Origin: an uncultured Oscillospiraceae bacterium
GTDB lineage: Bacteria; Bacillota; Clostridia; Oscillospirales; Oscillospiraceae
NCBI GenBank assembly: GCA_902497145.1
Contig: CABVDR010000098.1
Coordinates: forward strand, 1 to 6,728
Direction: 5' to 3'
DNA: 6,728 nucleotides
A program made the translations under genes and the position numbers. This document shows, in pieces, positions 1 to 5,481 of the stretch (position 1 is the stretch's first letter; every line of letters starts with the position of its first letter). Below the pieces are notes generated by a model. It searched no databases, was not told the origin of the DNA, and saw only the letters and a program-made list of their open reading frames with translations.

Positions 1-1106
1 TTCTCCTCCTCCACCCGGATGACCTTGGTGATATAGTCCTGGCGCTCCCGCAGCTCGGGGTAGTGGCCCTCGTTCTCGTGGATGACGGTGTCACACACGG
101 TGTACAGGAAGGGATCGTTCACACCCAGGAGCTTGCCGTGGCGGGCGGCCCGGCGCAGCAGGCGGCGCAGCACGTAGCCCCGGCCCTCGTTGGAGGGCAG
201 CACGCCGTCGCAGATCATGAAGGTGGCGGAGCGGATGTGGTCGGTGATCACGCGCAGGGACACGTCGGTGGCGTGGCTCTGGCCGTAGGAGGCGCCGGTG
301 ATCTCGGTGACCTTGCGGGTGATATTCATGACGGTGTCCACGTCAAACAGAGAGGGCACACCCTGGCAGATGCAGGCCAGACGCTCCAGACCCATGCCGG
401 TGTCGATGTTCTTCTGCTTGAGCTCAGTGTAGTGGTTCTCGCCGTCGTTGTCAAACTGGGAGAACACCACGTTCCAGACCTCGATATACCGGTCGCAGTC
501 GCAGCCCACGGTGCAGCCGGGCTTGCCGCAGCCCCACTTCTCGCCCCGGTCGTAGTAGATCTCGGAGCAGGGGCCGCAGGGGCCGGAACCGTGCTCCCAG
601 AAGTTGTCCTCCTTGCCGAACTTGAAGATGCGCTCGGCTGGGATGCCAATCTCCTCGTTCCAGATGCGGAAGGCCTCGTCGTCGGCGGGAGTGGTCTCAT
701 TGCCGGCAAAGACGGAGGGGTAGAGACGCTCAGGGTCCAGACCCACCCAATCCTTGCTGGTCAGGAACTCCCAGGCCCAGTGAATGGCCTCCTTCTTGAA
801 GTAGTCGCCGAAGGAGAAATTGCCCAGCATCTCAAAATAGGTGCCGTGGCGGGCGGTCTTACCAATGTTCTCAATATCTCCGGTGCGGATGCACTTCTGG
901 CAGGTGGTCACGCGATGGCGAGGGGGCTCCTGCTCACCGGTGAAGAAAGGCTTCATGGGGGCCATGCCGGAGTTGATGAGCAGCAGGCTGGCGTCGTTCT
1001 GGGGGATCAGGGAAAAGCTGGGCAGACGCAGGTGTCCCTTGGTCTCAAAGAAGGACAGGAACATCTCGCGCAGCTCGTTTAAACCAAACGGCTTGGGATC
1101 GTACAT
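1..1106 (-). CDS. alaS: Alanyl-tRNA synthetase, N-terminal part (gene runs off left edge)
   Basis: This class II synthetase charges tRNA-Ala with alanine in the cytoplasm. The 368 in-window codons cover the aminoacylation domain and the start of the tRNA-recognition region; the family is usually about 870-880 residues, so the editing and C-Ala domains lie beyond position 1. Visible landmarks are the N-terminal GMAPMKPFF block (47-55), class II motif 2 RHGTYFEMLGNFSFGDYFK (86-104), motif 3 DTGMGLERL (235-243) and the RRLLRRAARHG stretch (314-324). A Cys-rich insert (C193, C198, C202, C204) lies before the RYIEVWN block. The start is the ATG at 1106, with GGAGGT at 1120-1115 and an 8-nt spacer. 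A second ATG at 1113 is out of frame and too close to that site. The gene follows the lipoprotein gene by 24 bp with no terminator between them, so it is probably transcribed from the T-box-controlled promoter upstream. Identity is certain. Confidence 0.98.
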   Translation of the reverse strand, partial: MYDPKPFGLNELREMFLSFFETKGHLRLPSFSLIPQNDASLLLINSGMAPMKPFFTGEQEPPRHRVTTCQKCIRTGDIENIGKTARHGTYFEMLGNFSFGDYFKKEAIHWAWEFLTSKDWVGLDPERLYPSVFAGNETTPADDEAFRIWNEEIGIPAERIFKFGKEDNFWEHGSGPCGPCSEIYYDRGEKWGCGKPGCTVGCDCDRYIEVWNVVFSQFDNDGENHYTELKQKNIDTGMGLERLACICQGVPSLFDVDTVMNITRKVTEITGASYGQSHATDVSLRVITDHIRSATFMICDGVLPSNEGRGYVLRRLLRRAARHGKLLGVNDPFLYTVCDTVIHENEGHYPELRERQDYITKVIRVEEE

Positions 1107-1130
1107 GAGTCATTACCTCCAATATCTCTC

Positions 1131-1550
1131 TTACTTCGTCTGAATTTCCAGGCCCATGAGCACCATATCGGTGTCAAAGGCGATGCGGTAAACCACATCT
1201 TTTTCTGTGTGCTTGCAGTAGAACACGGCGGTAGCATATTCCTCGCCGGAGTCCAGCTTCTGGCCGGTGGCCATGCTGTCCTCCTCCTTTTCAAAGGTGC
1301 CCGCCTTCTCCACAGCGGAGTTCATATAGCTCTCGATGGCCTCCGGGCTGGTGGTCTCCTGGGCGTCAGTGCGCATCTGGTCATAGATCTCCTGCCAGGC
1401 GCCCTGGTTGAGCAGCTCCATCACGCTGCGGCCCTGGTCCAGCACCTTGTCCTCCTCCATCCCCTGGGGCAGGGGGTTGCCCTTACAGGCACACAGCACC
1501 ACCAGGCAGGCCAGAAGAGCAGCCGCCAGCGCCCACAGCTTCTTTTTCAT
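1131..1550 (-). CDS. Small lipoprotein, DUF3887-like
   Basis: The protein has 139 residues. It begins MKKK followed by a hydrophobic stretch (about 5-21) and a lipobox-like L19-C20-A21-C22, so it is probably lipidated at C22 and anchored on the outer face of the membrane. The remaining ~115 residues are acidic and helical at first (MELLNQGAWQEIYDQM), then finish with alternating strands (VVYRIAFDTDMVLMGLEIQ). This resembles DUF3887 proteins, a small NTF2-like fold of unknown function; the assignment is from memory of the family pattern. The start is the ATG at 1550, preceded by GGAGGG (1562-1557) with a 6-nt spacer. The frame is open upstream to 1631, but that part would lie inside the T-box terminator and is not coding. 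It is the first gene after the T-box and sits 24 bp before alaS. The link to alanine charging is positional only. Confidence 0.85.
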   Translation of the reverse strand: MKKKLWALAAALLACLVVLCACKGNPLPQGMEEDKVLDQGRSVMELLNQGAWQEIYDQMRTDAQETTSPEAIESYMNSAVEKAGTFEKEEDSMATGQKLDSGEEYATAVFYCKHTEKDVVYRIAFDTDMVLMGLEIQTK

Positions 1551-1581
1551 CCCTCTCCCTCCTTTTTTCTGCAGGGGGTAC

Positions 1582-1613
1582 AAAAAACCGCCCCTGACCA
1601 CAGTCAGGGGCGG
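1582..1613 (-). terminator. Intrinsic terminator of the T-box leader
   Basis: A perfect 11-bp stem (1588-1598 paired with 1603-1613) with a 4-nt loop (1599-1602) is followed on the minus strand by six T (1587-1582). Its 5' arm includes CCGCCCCTGA, which the T-box antiterminator also needs, so the two structures cannot form together. It lies 31 nt before the lipoprotein start codon and gates transcription of the lipoprotein and alaS genes. Confidence 0.95.
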
Positions 1614-1800
1614 AAAATTCCACGGTACCACCCTGATTATCCCATATGGGCATCTCAGCCATCCGCTTACGGGGATGAACCGTCCCGCTCGTCACGGGCC
1701 GCTCCGGAGTGGCCCGCCTCGGCTGCCGGCCGGGGGCTTGCACCATCTCCCCCTCGCTCTGGGCCATGTTCCGAAGCTTTGCTCCATCTTTGCGTGTAAC
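1582..1800 (-). promoter_or_regulatory. T-box riboswitch, tRNA-Ala responsive (alaS leader)
   Basis: T-box leaders bind a matching uncharged tRNA and then switch from terminator to antiterminator. The T-box sequence AGGGTGGTACCGTG is at 1634-1621. Its UGGU can pair with the ACCA end of tRNA-Ala, whose discriminator base is A. The antiterminator is readable: TCAGGG (1636-1631) pairs with CCCTGA (1609-1604), the bulge is TGGTACC, and GTGGAA (1623-1618) pairs with TTCCGC (1615-1610). Stem I is closed by GCTTCGGA (1777-1770) with TCCGGAGC (1708-1701). The distal part has the usual AGAG bulge (1760-1757), a GGGGG/CCCCC helix and a GGTGCAAG loop. A GCC (Ala) codon at 1713-1711, followed by A, sits at the expected specifier position on the 3' side of Stem I. 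The T-box identity is very strong; the exact specifier register is inferred, because GGCCC/GGGCC could also pair across the loop. Confidence 0.95.
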
Positions 1801-1806
1801 AAGGGT

Positions 1807-1834
1807 ATTGTATCACATTTTTTTCCCTTGTCAA
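1807..1834 (-). promoter_or_regulatory. SigA-type promoter of the T-box/lipoprotein/alaS operon
   Basis: On the minus strand a consensus -35 TTGACA (1834-1829) is followed by a 16-bp spacer and a -10 TACAAT (1812-1807). TG one base before the -10 adds an extended -10 element. Transcription would start near 1800, just where the T-box RNA begins. The -35 overlaps the TGA stop codon of the upstream tetR gene (1833-1831). Confidence 0.9.
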
Positions 1835-2385
1835 GGCTGCGTTTCCCCGCCAGGAGGGAAAAAATCCCCCACCTGCCGGGATAAACGCCCCACCAGCTCC
1901 ACCACCCGCTCCAAGCCGCAGTCCAGGTTCTTCCGGTAGGCGTAGTACCCCCCGTAGATGACAAAGCTGAGGACGATGTGGCTGGCGGGATCCTGTCGGT
2001 ACTCCGGTCGGCGCTGGAAGGCCAGCTCCTTCAGCCCCGCCTCCAGGGTCTCAATAAGCCGTCCCTCCCGACTGCCGGAGAAAAGGGTCTGGATGAGGGC
2101 GGAACGGGCGTTGCAGGCCCGGAACAGATCCCGGGTAAATTCCTCCGTATGGTTAAAAATTCCTTCCGGATGGGGGATGTCGGCCAGAATGGCCTCCACC
2201 ACCTCTCCCTCTAAGGCGGCGGAGAGGGCAAAAATATCGGGGTAGTGGGTGTAAAAGGTGGACTTGTTGATCCGTGCCAGCTGGCACAGCTCCTTCACCG
2301 TAATTTTCTCCAGCGGTTTTTTGGCCCGCAGGCTGAGAAATGCGTTAGCAATGCTCCCCTTGGTTTTTTCCACCCGTAAATCCAT
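1831..2385 (-). CDS. TetR/AcrR-family transcriptional regulator
   Basis: This is a 184-residue one-component regulator. Residues 9-60 match the TetR N-terminal DNA-binding domain: KGSIANAFLSL, then a helix-turn-helix around 28-48 with ITVKELCQLARINKSTFYTHY, then the usual PDIFAL. The C-terminal ligand/dimer domain (about 65-184) is not recognisable beyond being helical, so the ligand is unknown. The start is the ATG at 2385, with GGAGGT at 2396-2391 and a short 5-nt spacer. An ATG six codons upstream (2403) would place the ribosome site inside the gene and was rejected. It is divergent from glgB and shares a 141-bp intergenic region with it, so autoregulation and control of glgB are plausible but unproven. 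No terminator follows it; readthrough would enter the T-box leader. Confidence 0.92.
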   Translation of the reverse strand: MDLRVEKTKGSIANAFLSLRAKKPLEKITVKELCQLARINKSTFYTHYPDIFALSAALEGEVVEAILADIPHPEGIFNHTEEFTRDLFRACNARSALIQTLFSGSREGRLIETLEAGLKELAFQRRPEYRQDPASHIVLSFVIYGGYYAYRKNLDCGLERVVELVGRLSRQVGDFFPPGGETQP

Positions 2386-2397
2386 AGGGCACCTCCC

Positions 2398-2419
2398 CGA
2401 CAATTTCCGCCAAGTGTCG
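2398..2419. repeat. Inverted repeat upstream of tetR (possible operator or hairpin)
   Basis: CGACA (2398-2402) and TGTCG (2415-2419) form a 5-bp inverted repeat across a 12-bp centre, immediately upstream of the tetR ribosome site. The 22-bp span is in the size range of TetR-family operators. Five-base arms can occur by chance, so this is only a candidate. Confidence 0.3.
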
Positions 2420-2499
2420 TTTATCCAACTCTTTTCTAATTTTGCTGGTCGTCCCGGTGCGTTGGTTGGTTATAATCAGTATATCCGCTTTTCCAACTC
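2418..2499. repeat. Direct repeat GAGTTGGA in the tetR-glgB intergenic region
   Basis: On the minus strand GAGTTGGA occurs at 2499-2492 and again at 2431-2424. The next bases are also alike (AAAGCG versus TAAACG), giving about 12 of 14 matching positions. One copy lies inside the spacer of the tetR promoter and the other in the tetR leader. The plus-strand run GTTGGTTGG (2461-2469) adds more copies of the GTTGG core. These are candidate regulator sites; no binding data are implied. Confidence 0.35.
2471..2476 (+). promoter_or_regulatory. Possible -10 box of the glgB promoter
   Basis: A perfect TATAAT lies 50 bp before the glgB start on the plus strand. No convincing -35 is found 15-19 bp upstream, which could mean a weak or activator-dependent promoter. 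It lies just beside the tetR -10 box on the other strand, so the two promoters would compete. Confidence 0.5.
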
Positions 2500-2506
2500 A
2501 TGTCTA
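2478..2506 (-). promoter_or_regulatory. Promoter of the tetR-family gene
   Basis: On the minus strand, -35 TAGACA (2506-2501; 5 of 6 consensus) and -10 TATACT (2483-2478; 5 of 6) are separated by exactly 17 bp. Transcription would start near 2471 and leave a leader of about 85 nt before the tetR ATG. Confidence 0.75.
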
Positions 2507-2526
2507 TTTATTTTTAGGAGGCCCTT

Positions 2527-4314
2527 ATGGACTTTTATGGATTTTATACCGGCCGCTCCTTTGACGCCCATCACTACCTGGGCGCCCACCTCACAACTGA
2601 GGGCGCGGTGTTCCGCACCTTTGCCCCCAGCGCCACAAAAATCTCCCTCATCGGCGAGTTCAGCGGCTGGGAGGAGCTGCCCATGCACAAGATGTACGAC
2701 GGCAACTTCTGGGAGTGCACCGTCCCCCAGGCTAAACCGGGCATGAAATATAAATACCGCATCTACCGCCCCGACGGCACCTGGCTGGACCACTGCGACC
2801 CCTACGGCTTCTTCATGGAGCTGCGGCCCCACAACGCCTCCATCCTTCAGGATCTGTCCAGTTATACTTTTCAGGATGAGAGCTGGATGCGCCGCCGCAC
2901 CGACGGGAAAAACCGTCCTGTCAACATCTATGAGGTGCATCTGGGTTCCTGGCGCACCAACCCGGACGACCCCAACGGCTGGTTCAACTATGAGGAGATC
3001 GCCCAGCGGCTCATCCCCTATGTAAAGGAAGCTGGCTTCAACTACATTGAACTGATGCCCCTCAGCGAGCACCCCAGCGACGCCTCCTGGGGCTATCAGA
3101 ACACCGGCTTTTTCAGCCCCACCTCCCGCTACGGTACCCCCCAGCAGCTGATGGCTCTGGTGGACCGGTGTCACCAGGCGGACATCGGAGTCATTCTGGA
3201 CTTTGTTCCCGTCCACTTTGCGGTGGACGACTACGCCCTGTGGAACTACGACGGCACGCCCCTCTACGAGTACCCCAGCTGGGACGTGGGCCGCAGTGAG
3301 TGGGGCAGCTGCAATTTCATGCACTCCCGCGGCGAGGTGCGCAGCTTTCTCCAGTCCGCCGCCCACTACTGGCTGGAGGAGTTCCACTTTGACGGCCTGC
3401 GCATGGATGCAGTGCGCAACCTACTCTACTGGCAGGGGGACGAGGCTCGGGGCACCAACCAGGGGGGCATCCAGTTTCTGCGGGAGCTCAACCGCGGGCT
3501 CAAGGAGCGCCACCCCACCGCGATGCTCATTGCCGAGGACTCCTCCACCTACCCTGGGGTGACCCGCTCCGTAGGCCAAGGCGGCCTGGGGTTTGACTAC
3601 AAATGGGACATGGGCTGGATGCACGACACCCTCTCCTATTTCCAGTCTGACCCCAAGGAACGGCCCCAGAAATACCACCAGATCACTTTCTCCATGCAGT
3701 ACTTCTACAATGAGCGCTATCTGCTCCCCTTCTCTCACGATGAAGTAGTCCATGGCAAGGCCACCATTTTGCAGAAGATGAACGGGGACTACGAGCAGAA
3801 GTTCCCCCAGGGCCGGGCGCTGTATCTCTATATGTTCCTCCACCCCGGGAAAAAGCTCAACTTTATGGGCAGCGAGTTTGGACAGCTGCGGGAATGGGAC
3901 GAAAGCCGGGAACAGGACTGGGAGCTGCTGCACTACCCCATCCACGACGGGTTCTATCACTTCTTCCAGGCCCTCAACCACCTGTACCTGGAGCATCCCG
4001 CCCTATGGGCGGAGGACTATCAAAGCGATGGCTTTGCCTGGCTGGACTGCCGTCAGGAGGCGCGCTGTCTCTACGCCCTGGAGCGCCGGGGCGGCGGAGA
4101 GCGGCTGGCCGCGGTGTTCAATTTCTCGGACCAATATCAGGAGAATTACCATCTGAACATTCCCCAGGCCCAGGGACTCACCCTGCTGCTGGACAGCGAC
4201 AGCGCCCCCTTCGGCGGCTCCACCCAGCAGCCTGTGGACTACCTCCCAGTCACGGAGGGACAGGTCACCCTCACTCTGCCCCCCTTCTCCGGTCGGGTGT
4301 ATCGGATCCAGTAA
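2527..4314 (+). CDS. glgB: 1,4-alpha-glucan (glycogen) branching enzyme
   Basis: This cytoplasmic GH13 enzyme cuts alpha-1,4 chains and reattaches them as alpha-1,6 branches in glycogen. The 595 residues are somewhat short for GlgB (often 630-730). An N-terminal CBM48-type beta domain spans about 15-100 (VFRTFAPSATKISLIGEFSGW). The catalytic barrel spans about 130-480, and a C-terminal all-beta domain follows to the end. Catalytic signatures are complete: DFVPVH (D225, H230), GLRMDAV with nucleophile D294, LIAED with acid/base E337, and FSHDEVVHGK with H404 and D405. DYKWDMGWMHDTL and HPGKKLNFMGSEFGQ are also typical. The ATG start follows AGGAGG (2516-2521) with a 5-nt spacer. The gene is divergent from the TetR-family gene. 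No glgC, glgD, glgA or glgP is in the window, so it is a solitary copy here. The identity is very secure; the second and third halves of the protein resemble a clostridial subfamily as I recall it. Confidence 0.97.
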   Translation: MDFYGFYTGRSFDAHHYLGAHLTTEGAVFRTFAPSATKISLIGEFSGWEELPMHKMYDGNFWECTVPQAKPGMKYKYRIYRPDGTWLDHCDPYGFFMELRPHNASILQDLSSYTFQDESWMRRRTDGKNRPVNIYEVHLGSWRTNPDDPNGWFNYEEIAQRLIPYVKEAGFNYIELMPLSEHPSDASWGYQNTGFFSPTSRYGTPQQLMALVDRCHQADIGVILDFVPVHFAVDDYALWNYDGTPLYEYPSWDVGRSEWGSCNFMHSRGEVRSFLQSAAHYWLEEFHFDGLRMDAVRNLLYWQGDEARGTNQGGIQFLRELNRGLKERHPTAMLIAEDSSTYPGVTRSVGQGGLGFDYKWDMGWMHDTLSYFQSDPKERPQKYHQITFSMQYFYNERYLLPFSHDEVVHGKATILQKMNGDYEQKFPQGRALYLYMFLHPGKKLNFMGSEFGQLREWDESREQDWELLHYPIHDGFYHFFQALNHLYLEHPALWAEDYQSDGFAWLDCRQEARCLYALERRGGGERLAAVFNFSDQYQENYHLNIPQAQGLTLLLDSDSAPFGGSTQQPVDYLPVTEGQVTLTLPPFSGRVYRIQ

Positions 4315-4317
4315 GAA

Positions 4318-4347
4318 AACGCCGGTGCGCAAAAGCGCACCGGCGTT
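4318..4347. terminator. Hairpin terminator shared by convergent glgB and CHR genes
   Basis: A perfect 13-bp stem (4318-4330 with 4335-4347) has an AAAA loop on the plus strand. It starts 4 bp after the glgB stop and ends 7 bp before the CHR gene stop at 4355. On the minus strand the hairpin is followed by TTTTC, fitting an intrinsic terminator for the CHR operon. On the plus strand the tail is only GTTGTT-like (partly formed by the stem itself), so termination of glgB may be weaker. Confidence 0.85.
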
Positions 4348-4354
4348 GTTCATG

Positions 4355-4891
4355 TTAAAACAATCCGAAACAGATCAAGCCCAGCAGGGCGCAAAGGCCA
4401 ATCACCTTTGGGATACTGACTTTAAATTTCAGCAGCAGTATGAGTGCAATCACACCGATCCCCACGCCGGGCAGGCTGACCGCACCGCCCTCCACATAGT
4501 TGGTCATACTCAGGGATACCATGACCCCCGCCACCATCCCCACACAGGCGGGGCGTACCCCTACCATCACCCGACGCATCACCGGACTGTTCCGGAAGCG
4601 CTGGAAAAACAGGGCCGCTAAAGCACATATTGTAAGGGTAGGCATCAACACCCCCAAGTTGGCCACAATGGCCCCCGGCAGTCCGGCGGTACGCATGCCC
4701 GCGAAGGTGGCGCAGTTCAGGCCCAGAGGGCCGGGCGTCATCTCGGCGATGGCCACGATGTCGGAGATCTCCTCCGTACTCATCCAATTGTGAACCTGCA
4801 TCTCGCTGGAAATAAGGGGAATCATGGACATGCCGCCAAAGCTGGTAAAGCCGATTTTGGTAAAGCTCCAGAAAAGCTGAAGAAGGATCAC
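4355..4891 (-). CDS. Half-size chromate-transporter (CHR) family protein, second of a pair
   Basis: This is a 178-residue, very hydrophobic membrane protein of the short-chain CHR (Chromate_transp) family, whose two halves work as a pair. Near the N-terminus it has FTKIGFTSFGGMSMIPL; then MSTEEISDIVAIAEMTPGPLGLNCATFAGMRTAGLPGA, carrying the conserved PGP-x4-N segment, followed by several hydrophobic helices. The start is a GTG at 4891 overlapping the upstream gene's TGA as GTGA, which suggests coupled translation. GGAGG at 4906-4902 lies 10 nt upstream. The same frame stays open further upstream, but that stretch is antisense-like and coincides with the first CHR gene in another frame. Members are annotated as chromate transporters, but the natural substrate in anaerobes is unclear. 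It ends just before the shared terminator. Confidence 0.9.
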   Translation of the reverse strand: MILLQLFWSFTKIGFTSFGGMSMIPLISSEMQVHNWMSTEEISDIVAIAEMTPGPLGLNCATFAGMRTAGLPGAIVANLGVLMPTLTICALAALFFQRFRNSPVMRRVMVGVRPACVGMVAGVMVSLSMTNYVEGGAVSLPGVGIGVIALILLLKFKVSIPKVIGLCALLGLICFGLF

Positions 4892-5451
4892 GGTGTCTGT
4901 GCCTCCTTCCCCTCCATGTACTTGCTGAGGATCAGGCCGCACACCGCGCCGATTACCACCAGCCACACGCAGTTCACATTGAGGAACAGATACAGACCAA
5001 AGCTCACCGCCGTCACTGCCACACAGGGCCGCCAGCGGAAGGCCCCCTTTACCATGCCCACCAGCGCGCTGGCCATGATGGGTACCACGGCGCACCGCAC
5101 CCCTGTCATGGCCGCCATCACCCAGTGATTTTGGTGCACAGCAGTGTAAAACAGGGTGATCATGGTCAGTACCGCCATCGGCGGGATCACCATGCCGATG
5201 ACACAGGCCAGACCGCCCCAGAATCCCGCCACCCGATATCCAAAGAGCATGGCCACATTGCCTACCATGGTACCTGGCAGGCTTCGCCCCACGCTGGTGA
5301 GATCCAGCAGCTCCTCCTGGGTCAAAATCTTCTTCTCCTCCACATACCGGCTTTGCATCTGTGCCACAATGCTCCAGCCGCCGCCAAAGGTAAACAGGCC
5401 GAACTTCATAAAATCCAAAAACAGGTCTCGAATCGTCCTCCACCGCTTCAC
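4888..5451 (-). CDS. Half-size chromate-transporter (CHR) family protein, first of a pair
   Basis: This is a 187-residue membrane protein and the N-terminal partner of the CHR pair. It has the FTFGGGWSIVAQMQ motif (21-33), a short polar stretch EEKKILTQEELLDLTSVG, then SLPGTMVGNVAMLFGYRVAG (58-76), where the family's usual PGP is PGT. Hydrophobic helices follow to about 175, with a short charged C-terminal tail. I chose the GTG at 5451, which has AGGTGG-like sequence 7 nt upstream. A GTG at 5472 (seven codons more) has no ribosome site. It lies 30 bp after the CitXG stop on the same strand, so it is probably in the same operon, and it overlaps the next CHR gene by 4 nt. The transport substrate is not shown by the sequence. 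Confidence 0.88.
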   Translation of the reverse strand: MKRWRTIRDLFLDFMKFGLFTFGGGWSIVAQMQSRYVEEKKILTQEELLDLTSVGRSLPGTMVGNVAMLFGYRVAGFWGGLACVIGMVIPPMAVLTMITLFYTAVHQNHWVMAAMTGVRCAVVPIMASALVGMVKGAFRWRPCVAVTAVSFGLYLFLNVNCVWLVVIGAVCGLILSKYMEGKEAQTP

Positions 5452-5481
5452 GATACCCCCACCTCTCTCCACGCTATGCGG

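Noticed and set aside
63..1082. A 339-codon open frame on the plus strand opposite alaS
   Set aside because: Its Val/Ala/Gly/Leu/His-rich composition is typical of the antisense of a GC-rich gene, and the minus strand encodes unmistakable alanyl-tRNA synthetase motifs.
1551..1631. An N-terminal extension of the lipoprotein from 1631
   Set aside because: It would translate the T-box terminator, lacks a ribosome site and would bury the signal peptide; the ATG at 1550 has GGAGGG and begins with MKKK.
1483..1964. Open frames crossing the T-box leader on both strands
   Set aside because: The region is explained by a structured RNA with promoter, antiterminator and terminator; the frames show no family resemblance.
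2442..2447. TTGCTG as -35 for the TATAAT at 2471
   Set aside because: The spacer would be 23 bp, too long for a SigA-type promoter.
2476..3387. A 303-codon open frame on the minus strand opposite glgB
   Set aside because: It is the antisense shadow of the branching enzyme, with low-complexity Val/Ala/Gly composition and no ribosome site.
4888..4891. A frameshift splitting one full-length chromate transporter
   Set aside because: Each half has its own N-terminal FGG motif and the 4-nt GTGA overlap is a normal coupling arrangement for short-chain CHR pairs.
4892..5443. Upstream extension of the second CHR frame to a 362-residue protein
   Set aside because: The extra residues are Gly/Arg/His-rich and lie over the first CHR gene in another frame; only the part from the GTG at 4891 matches the family.
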